This document shows, piece after piece, positions 1-4,695 of a stretch of DNA of 6,693 nt; position 1 is the first letter of the stretch; every line of letters begins with the position of its first letter. Location: NCBI GenBank assembly GCA_017613485.1, contig JAGADS010000208.1, positions 1-6,693 on the forward strand, read 5' to 3'. A program made the translations under genes and the position numbers. The DNA comes from Treponema sp. Its GTDB lineage: Bacteria; Spirochaetota; Spirochaetia; Treponematales; Treponemataceae. The notes below the pieces were generated by a model. It searched no databases. It was not told where the DNA came from and saw only the letters and a program-made list of their open reading frames with translations.

Positions 1-1
1 C

Positions 2-436
2 AAGCAGATGGCATTTGCCAAGCTTCAGGATTTTAAAGGCGAGATAGATCTTACATTCTTTCCTGATGACTGGACAAAATTCAAGCCGATAATAAAAAAC
101 GAGGGAGTATATGCCTTTAAGGGAAGGGTAGACGGAACCAGGGAATCTCCGTCATTTATTGTTTCCTCAATAGAAGATCCCAAGACACTGGAGGAAAGGT
201 CAATAACTGCCGTTCACATTCAGCTGGAAAATAATTTTGGTACACTTCAGGAAATTAACCCCCTTAGGGATTTTTTATTTGGCGGTCAGGGCAATTGTTT
301 AGTATATTTTCATATAGAGGTAGAAGGTTCAGACTATGTGGTCAAGGCAAATACGCAGATGACAGTTAGTGCGGATCCTGCTTCTGTTCAGGCGATAAAA
401 GACCTTCCGCTGGTCAAAGACGTCTGGTGTGACTAA
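2..436 (+). CDS. dnaE: DNA polymerase III alpha subunit, C-terminal fragment (5' end outside window)
   Basis: This is the tail of the replicative polymerase catalytic subunit, which copies DNA at the fork with the beta clamp and the clamp-loader tau subunit. The frame is open to the left edge (Lys-Gln precede the first Met), so the ATG at 8 is an internal codon. Seen: an OB-fold segment opening MAFAKLQDFKGEIDLTFFP and continuing through a KGRVD motif, the typical nucleic-acid-binding OB domain near the end of DnaE. It is followed by the small C-terminal domain, with an AVHIQL strand, a leucine-rich helix, a VYFHIEV strand and a final VKDVW. This order matches the last 140 or so residues of bacterial DnaE. 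The polymerase and PHP domains lie outside the window. The gene ends in TAA, 17 bp before the next gene, which probably shares its transcript. Confidence 0.88.
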   Translation, partial: KQMAFAKLQDFKGEIDLTFFPDDWTKFKPIIKNEGVYAFKGRVDGTRESPSFIVSSIEDPKTLEERSITAVHIQLENNFGTLQEINPLRDFLFGGQGNCLVYFHIEVEGSDYVVKANTQMTVSADPASVQAIKDLPLVKDVWCD

Positions 437-440
437 AGTA

Positions 441-446
441 AAGGAG
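441..446 (+). promoter_or_regulatory. Ribosome binding site of the YggT-family gene
   Basis: AAGGAG lies 7 nt before the ATG at 454, inside the 17-bp gap after dnaE. It fixes the start of the membrane protein and shows that this gene can initiate independently of dnaE translation. Confidence 0.8.
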
Positions 447-453
447 TTATATA

Positions 454-1041
454 ATGCGTATTGTTTTTTCTATTTTGAGTTCTCTGGTTTCAATCTATGC
501 ACTTCTGTGCCTGATCCGTGTCATTCTTACGTGGATTCCGAATATCGGGAACACTAAATTTGCTACGGTTCTTGCTCAGATCTGTGATCCATACCTGAAT
601 GTTTTCCGCGGTAAAAAGATCCTGACTTTTGGCAGTTTTGATTTTGGTCCTGCTGTTGCACTCTGTATCCTCGGTGGAATTGCTACGATTCTGGCATCTT
701 TCTCACGGGGTGGTTTTTCTGTGGGTCATCTACTTGCGGTAATCATCGGGGTTGTGTGGAACATCATAGCCGCAGTCCTTGGCTTTATCATTCTTATTCT
801 CATCATCAGGCTGATTATCTTTCTTGTCAATAAGAGCTCTGGAAGCACTCCTTTTACAGATGCCATTGACCGTACAGTTACCAGTTTTGTCTCCAACATT
901 ACGCGTACTTTTACCGGCGGCAAGGCTGTCTCTTACAAGGCCCAGCTGATTACTGCCATTGTTGCCCTTGTTGTTGTCAATATCGTGGGCTGGCTTGTTT
1001 TCAGCGGAATAAGTTCTCTGTTTGAGATGATTCCATTCTAA
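454..1041 (+). CDS. YggT-family integral membrane protein (two YggT units)
   Basis: This is a 195-residue, very hydrophobic protein of the YggT family, small inner-membrane proteins whose biochemical role is poorly defined. Seen: two repeats of the family architecture. The first has a membrane segment at about residues 5-25 with R22, then TWIP and the signature-like DPYLNVFR at 45-52, then a second membrane segment at about 62-83. The second repeat has long hydrophobic stretches at about 92-125 and 163-187 around a polar loop (about 126-160). That loop carries TPFTDAIDR and ITRTFTGG, a degenerate counterpart of the DPYL region. The length is close to that of the E. coli double-domain YggT. 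There is no cleavable signal peptide; the first helix is probably an anchor. It sits between dnaE and recG with minimal spacing, which suggests co-transcription but not a shared function. Confidence 0.82.
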   Translation: MRIVFSILSSLVSIYALLCLIRVILTWIPNIGNTKFATVLAQICDPYLNVFRGKKILTFGSFDFGPAVALCILGGIATILASFSRGGFSVGHLLAVIIGVVWNIIAAVLGFIILILIIRLIIFLVNKSSGSTPFTDAIDRTVTSFVSNITRTFTGGKAVSYKAQLITAIVALVVVNIVGWLVFSGISSLFEMIPF

Positions 1042-1047
1042 GACCGC

Positions 1048-3237
1048 ATGAAGCTTAAAGACCTTGGAACCGCAGTTGAACAGATTTCGGGTGTAGGCCC
1101 TTCCACCGCAAAGTGTCTGGCAAAGCTGAACATTTTTTCGGTGGCGGATTTGCTTTCGTTTTATCCGCGTGATTATGAGGACAGGACAAAGCGCAGGGCT
1201 CTTGCTGATTATACCGGAGGAAAAGTCCATACGGTTGCTAAGGTGATGGCACATGACTGGTTCGGTTACGGCCGTACTAAGACGCTTAAAATAGCTGTCA
1301 CCGACGGAACTGCATCGGCATGGCTTGTGGCATTCGGGCGTGCATTTCTGGAACGTTCAATTCCTGAGGGATGCATCATTCAGATTGACGGAAAATTCGA
1401 GGTAAAATACAACAGCCTTCAGTCCACGGCATTTGAGGTTCAGAAGCTTTCTGATGACGGTGAGTTAAAGGACTTGATGGATGCACCTGTTCCAGGAAGC
1501 CTTGTTCTGCCTGTCTATCCCTTGACCGAGGGCTTGAGTCAAAAAAACATACGCAAGGCTGTGGCATCTTCCTTAAATCAATATGGCAAAGGAATAGAGG
1601 ATGAAATACCCCGTGATATAATTGAAAGGCGTTCACTATTGTCTAAATCACAGGCACTGGAGCTTATTCACAGGCCCAAGACCATGGACGATGTGATAAA
1701 GGCAAGGCATACGCTTATTTACGAGGAGCTTTACCAGTTTGAGTATAAGCTTGCTTCCCGAACAATGGAACACAGAGGTTCTTTACCTGACGTTTCTGAG
1801 ACACAGGTATTTGAGCATTCATCCCAAAGCACAACTCCTAATGCGGCTCCGTATTTTTCAACTCCAGAAATAACAGAGGATGAATTCAAGAAGCAGCTTT
1901 CGCCCAGTCAGAAAAAACTCTATGAGCGATTGCCTTTTGCCCTTACACAGGGACAGATGAATGCCATAAGAGAGATGAACCGTGACATAGACAGAAGCCA
2001 GGATGAATACAGGACTATGCTTGAAAATCCCTCCAAGTTGAACGGCTCTCCATTTTCCATGCAGAGGCTTTTGCAGGGTGATGTAGGATCCGGAAAGACA
2101 CTCACTGCATTTTTCATGTGCCTACGTACAATCGACTACAAGGGACAGTGTGCTTTTCTTGCCCCGACGGAACTGCTTTCACGTCAACATGCGGAGAATG
2201 CGGCGGCAATGCTAGGACCATTGGGCATAAGGGTTGCATTTTTGACAGGAAACATAAAGGCTCAAGGCAGACAGAATCTTCTTGAGGCATTGAAAAAGGG
2301 AGACATAGACATTGTTGTCGGGACACATGCTCTTTTCAGCAGGAATGTAAGCTATAAAAACCTTCAGCTTGCGGTGATTGACGAGCAGCACAGGTTTGGT
2401 GTGGCACAGAGGGAATCAATTGTTGCAAAGGGACGTGTCACTTCCGGAGACAAGACTCACAGCCCGGATGTTCTTATGATGAGCGCGACACCCATTCCGC
2501 AGACTCTTGCGCTTACGGTATTCGGTGATCTGGATGTAACTGTAATACGGACAATGCCGGTTGGGCGTAAAAGCGTAAAGACATATCTTAGTGTCATGGG
2601 ACATGAGGAGAATGTCTACAGTGCGGTAAGAAAAGAGATAGAAAAGGGACACCAGGCATATTTTGTCTACCCCCGCATAGCAGAGCAGGTTGAAGGAGCA
2701 CTTAAATCAGCGGAGGAAATGCACGGTTTTTTAAGCCAGAAAGTTTTCCCGAATCATAAAGTTGCCCTTATCCACAGTAAGGTTGATGAGGAAGAGCAGA
2801 ATCAGATTCTAAGGGAATTCCGCGATGGAAAGATTGATGTCCTTGTAGCCACCACGGTTGTTGAGGTAGGCGTTGACGTACCCAATGCCACATGTATCGT
2901 AATTGAGCACGCTGACAGATTTGGGCTTGCAGAACTGCACCAGCTTAGGGGCAGGGTAGGCCGCGGAACGGAGCAGTCATATTGCTTCCTGATTTACGGT
3001 AAGAATATCAGTGAGGACGGAATACAGAGGATGAAAGCCCTGCACGAAAGTACTGACGGATTTGTTATTGCAGAGGAGGACCTTAAGCTGAGGGGACCCG
3101 GACAGATGACAGGCACCATGCAGTCCGGTTATCTTTCTCTTGGTATTGCAGACCTTGTGCGGGACAAAGACCTGTTGAATCTTGCCCGCTATGATGCTTT
3201 TACAGAGTGCCGTAAGACTTTCTCATGCAACGTATGA
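1048..3237 (+). CDS. recG: ATP-dependent DNA helicase RecG
   Basis: RecG is a cytosolic superfamily 2 translocase that remodels stalled forks, R-loops and Holliday junctions. Seen in order in 729 residues: a helix-hairpin-like start (ISGVGPSTAKCLAKL, about 13-27), a wedge OB domain (about 58-150), and Walker A GDVGSGKT at 344-351 with K350. Then come the RecG-typical DEQH at 445-448, SAT at 479-481, ATTVVEVGVDVP at about 601-612, QLRGRVGRG at 632-640, and the translocation-motif region RGPG through QSG at 682-694. All catalytic motifs are intact. Two polar insertions relative to E. coli RecG precede Walker A, at about 245-282 and 315-335. After the translocation region only a short tail remains, roughly 15-25 residues shorter than in the E. 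coli or Bacillus proteins. The last 15 bp overlap the converging sigma gene. The ATG lies 6 bp after the upstream stop with no clear ribosome binding site, suggesting coupled translation; the N-terminal match supports this start. Confidence 0.95.
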   Translation: MKLKDLGTAVEQISGVGPSTAKCLAKLNIFSVADLLSFYPRDYEDRTKRRALADYTGGKVHTVAKVMAHDWFGYGRTKTLKIAVTDGTASAWLVAFGRAFLERSIPEGCIIQIDGKFEVKYNSLQSTAFEVQKLSDDGELKDLMDAPVPGSLVLPVYPLTEGLSQKNIRKAVASSLNQYGKGIEDEIPRDIIERRSLLSKSQALELIHRPKTMDDVIKARHTLIYEELYQFEYKLASRTMEHRGSLPDVSETQVFEHSSQSTTPNAAPYFSTPEITEDEFKKQLSPSQKKLYERLPFALTQGQMNAIREMNRDIDRSQDEYRTMLENPSKLNGSPFSMQRLLQGDVGSGKTLTAFFMCLRTIDYKGQCAFLAPTELLSRQHAENAAAMLGPLGIRVAFLTGNIKAQGRQNLLEALKKGDIDIVVGTHALFSRNVSYKNLQLAVIDEQHRFGVAQRESIVAKGRVTSGDKTHSPDVLMMSATPIPQTLALTVFGDLDVTVIRTMPVGRKSVKTYLSVMGHEENVYSAVRKEIEKGHQAYFVYPRIAEQVEGALKSAEEMHGFLSQKVFPNHKVALIHSKVDEEEQNQILREFRDGKIDVLVATTVVEVGVDVPNATCIVIEHADRFGLAELHQLRGRVGRGTEQSYCFLIYGKNISEDGIQRMKALHESTDGFVIAEEDLKLRGPGQMTGTMQSGYLSLGIADLVRDKDLLNLARYDAFTECRKTFSCNV

Positions 3238-4062
3238 TGCAAGGCGCTCCATGCGTGCGGGATGCTGCATTCTTACGATTGCCTTTTTCTCTATCTGGCG
3301 TATTCTTTCTTTTGTAAGGTTGCATACGGCTCCGACTTCCTTGAGTGACATAGGCTTGTCTCCGTTAAGACCGTAGCGCAGGCGAAGAACCCTTGCCTCA
3401 TTTGGCCTTAATGTATCCAGTATGCGGGAAATGTCATCCTTCATGGATTCGTTAATTGCATGTTCCTCTGGTGAGACAGAAGTTGTATCCTCCAGGAGTT
3501 CTCCTACAGACCTTGTTCTTTCTCCATTGCCGGAAACCTCTGCATCAAGGCTTATCATCTCACGTGAAAGGTTTATCATCTCGCGGATGTGTGCATCGTC
3601 CATACCCAGCATCTTGCCGATTTCCATTACTTCCTCTTCCTCGGATTTTTTGCTTCCGATTATCTTGCGTGCCTTGTCAATCTGTACAAGCTCGTTGCAT
3701 CTGTTTAATGGAATGCGTATCATGCGGCTTTTCTCGCAGATGGCCTTGAGGATTGCCTGCCTGATCCACCATACGGCATAAGAGATAAAGTGAAAACCTT
3801 TGCTAACATCGTAGCGTTCAATAGCGTTAAGAAGTCCTATGTTGCCCTCGCTGATTAAGTCAAGGAGGTCCAGTCCCTGATTCTGGTAGTTTTTTGCCAC
3901 CTTTACGACAAAACGCAGGTTAGCGTTGATAATCTTCTGCTTTGCCTCTTCATCACCGGCTGCGGCTTTTGCGGCAAGTTCAATTTCCTCTTCACGTGTC
4001 AACAGAGGAATGCGGTTGATTTCCTTAAGATACATGTTCAGGGTTTCTTTGTCGTTAATCAT
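3223..4062 (-). CDS. Sigma-70-family RNA polymerase sigma factor (group 2-like, no region 1.1)
   Basis: This is a promoter-recognition subunit of RNA polymerase, 279 residues from the ATG at 4062. Seen: region 1.2 (MYLKEINRIPLLTREEE, residues 10-26) and region 2 from NLRFVVKVAKNY (48-59) through DLISEGNIGLLNAIERYD (68-85). The -10-binding stretch is FHFISYAVWWIRQAI (90-104), then region 3 begins RMIRIPLNR. Region 4.2 has a helix-turn-helix at about 239-261 (SLKEVGAVCNLTKERIRQIE). It has no acidic region 1.1 or long non-conserved insert, so it is shorter than a housekeeping RpoD. The usual KFSTYATWWIRQAI is altered to HFISYAVWWIRQAI, which suggests an alternative factor. The start is set by AAGGAG 8 nt upstream; the longer TTG start at 4119 falls inside a sigma-54 promoter. 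Spirochaete annotations may call such genes rpoD, sigA or rpoS-like, so I give no symbol. The 3' end overlaps recG. Confidence 0.93.
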   Translation of the reverse strand: MINDKETLNMYLKEINRIPLLTREEEIELAAKAAAGDEEAKQKIINANLRFVVKVAKNYQNQGLDLLDLISEGNIGLLNAIERYDVSKGFHFISYAVWWIRQAILKAICEKSRMIRIPLNRCNELVQIDKARKIIGSKKSEEEEVMEIGKMLGMDDAHIREMINLSREMISLDAEVSGNGERTRSVGELLEDTTSVSPEEHAINESMKDDISRILDTLRPNEARVLRLRYGLNGDKPMSLKEVGAVCNLTKERIRQIEKKAIVRMQHPARMERLASYVA

Positions 4063-4070
4063 ATTGTACG

Positions 4071-4076
4071 CTCCTT
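4071..4076 (-). promoter_or_regulatory. Ribosome binding site deciding the sigma factor start
   Basis: On the minus strand AAGGAG ends 8 nt before the ATG at 4062. Its position supports a 279-residue product rather than a 298-residue one starting at the TTG at 4119. Confidence 0.82.
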
Positions 4077-4102
4077 GCGGTTTTCTCTCTTGATTATTTA
4101 AC

Positions 4103-4119
4103 AGCAAGTAGCGTGCCAA
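4103..4119 (-). promoter_or_regulatory. Sigma-54 (RpoN) promoter of the sigma factor gene
   Basis: The minus strand reads TTGGCACGCTACTTGCT. This matches the sigma-54 consensus YTGGCACG-N4-TTGCW at every specified position, with the invariant GG (4117-4116) and GC (4105-4104) separated by the required 10 nt. The predicted transcription start is near 4092, giving a leader of about 30 nt that contains the AAGGAG site. Under equal base frequencies, such a match is expected well under once per hundred windows of this size. Known of the class: transcription from it would need RpoN plus an ATP-hydrolysing enhancer-binding activator, neither of which is encoded in this window. Confidence 0.85.
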
Positions 4120-4133
4120 GTGCAGAAATATGC

Positions 4134-4180
4134 CTGAAATTTAATAAAAATTGCTGAAATCAATGAAAATTGAATGATTT
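4134..4180. repeat. AT-rich segment with paired CTGAAAT direct repeats and an imperfect dyad
   Basis: On the plus strand CTGAAAT occurs at 4134-4140 and again at 4154-4160, exactly 20 bp apart (two helical turns). It runs into an imperfect dyad, AAATCAAT (4157-4164), GAAA, ATTGA and then TGATTT (4175-4180). The block lies roughly 40-90 bp upstream of the predicted sigma-54 start, where DNA-bending or activator sites may lie. The repeats are short and AT-rich, so chance is a real alternative. Confidence 0.3.
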
Positions 4181-4287
4181 TCCGTGTTTTTTGAGGACAA
4201 TCATGCTTTAGGAGAGGTTATAAGAGGCATTTTGATACAGCAGTTATTTTTTGTTGAAAGATTTGGGTCAATTTGACGCAGTGAATG

Positions 4288-4314
4288 CCATTACCGGATC
4301 AAGTCCGGCAATGG
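4288..4314. repeat. REP-like palindrome in the groES-sigma gap
   Basis: The arms CCATTACCGGA and TCCGGCAATGG flank a 5-nt loop. As minus-strand RNA the one mismatch becomes a G-U pair, so all 11 stem positions pair. It starts 15 bp after the groES stop codon. Neither strand has a T-run after the stem, so it is not a standard intrinsic terminator. It could be a dispersed REP-type palindrome, a 3'-end stabiliser of groES mRNA, or a binding site about 195-220 bp upstream of the predicted sigma-54 start. The CCGGACTTGATCCGG core resembles repeated palindromes I recall from other bacterial genomes, but I could not check copy number. Confidence 0.6.
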
Positions 4315-4329
4315 TACAGGATCCTGTCC

Positions 4330-4602
4330 TTATTCTATGGTGGCAATGATATCTGAGTTTTTAAGAATCAAATAATCCTCGCCGTCGATTTTGATGGCTG
4401 TTCCGGAATATTTGTCATACAAAACCTTGTCACCTGGCTTTACGGTGATTTTTTCCTTTTCTGTTCCAGGTCCTACGGCTTCAACAACTGCCTGCTGGGT
4501 TTTTTCCTGGGCTGTCTCTGGGATAAAAAGACCGCCTGCTGTCTTTGTCTCTGCTGCGGCCTGCTTTACTAGTACACGGTCTGCCAAAGGTTTTACTTTC
4601 AT
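4330..4602 (-). CDS. groES: Co-chaperonin GroES (Hsp10)
   Basis: GroES is the heptameric lid that caps GroEL and closes the ATP-driven folding chamber in the cytosol. Seen in 90 residues: the family start MKVKPLADRVLVKQ, a mobile loop at about 15-36 whose GroEL-contacting tip is GGLFIP (23-28; E. coli has GGIVLT), AVVEAVGPG (38-46), VKPGDKVLYDKYSG, and the closing DYLILKNSDIIATIE. It is slightly shorter than E. coli GroES (97). The missing residues fall after GPG, in the roof hairpin region. No groEL adjoins it, unlike the usual groESL operon; I recall the same separation in T. pallidum. GGAGG lies 6 nt upstream of the ATG. No CIRCE operator (TTAGCACTC-N9-GAGTGCTAA) is present upstream, so HrcA control is not indicated. 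Confidence 0.97.
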   Translation of the reverse strand: MKVKPLADRVLVKQAAAETKTAGGLFIPETAQEKTQQAVVEAVGPGTEKEKITVKPGDKVLYDKYSGTAIKIDGEDYLILKNSDIIATIE

Positions 4603-4608
4603 ATTTTT

Positions 4609-4613
4609 CCTCC
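4609..4613 (-). promoter_or_regulatory. Strong ribosome binding site of groES
   Basis: GGAGG on the minus strand, within TGGAGGAA, lies 6 nt before the groES ATG. It is the strongest Shine-Dalgarno site in the window, in keeping with an abundant protein. Confidence 0.85.
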
Positions 4614-4656
4614 ATAAAAATCACAGGGATACATGGAATTGCACCTGCTTATCTAT

Positions 4657-4685
4657 AATATAATAAAAAATTCATGTTTCGGCAA
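4657..4685 (-). promoter_or_regulatory. groES: Likely sigma-70 promoter of groES
   Basis: In the 93-bp gap between the TPR gene and groES, the minus strand has TTGCCG (4685-4680, four of six to TTGACA), a 17-bp AT-rich spacer and TATATT (4662-4657, five of six to TATAAT). The leader to the ATG would be about 50 nt. The surrounding A/T-rich run offers alternative -10 registers, so the exact box is uncertain. Confidence 0.5.
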
Positions 4686-4695
4686 ATTTTTCTTT

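Noticed and set aside
730..1254. 174-codon open frame on the minus strand
   Set aside because: It lies antisense across the YggT gene and the recG start, has no ribosome binding site or recognisable domain, and the plus-strand genes are clearly real.
3422..3781. 119-codon open frame on the plus strand opposite the sigma gene
   Set aside because: It is a mirror of conserved sigma regions 2-4; its composition is a by-product of the true reading frame.
4248..4271. Possible sigma-70 promoter for the sigma gene (TTGACC, 17 bp, AATAAC)
   Set aside because: The -35 is good but the -10 matches only four of six, and the leader would be nearly 200 nt. The sigma-54 site is far stronger. A secondary promoter cannot be excluded.
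4316..4327. Perfect 12-bp palindrome ACAGGATCCTGT just after the groES stop
   Set aside because: A perfect 12-bp palindrome is expected by chance about once or twice in a window this size, and no T-run follows.
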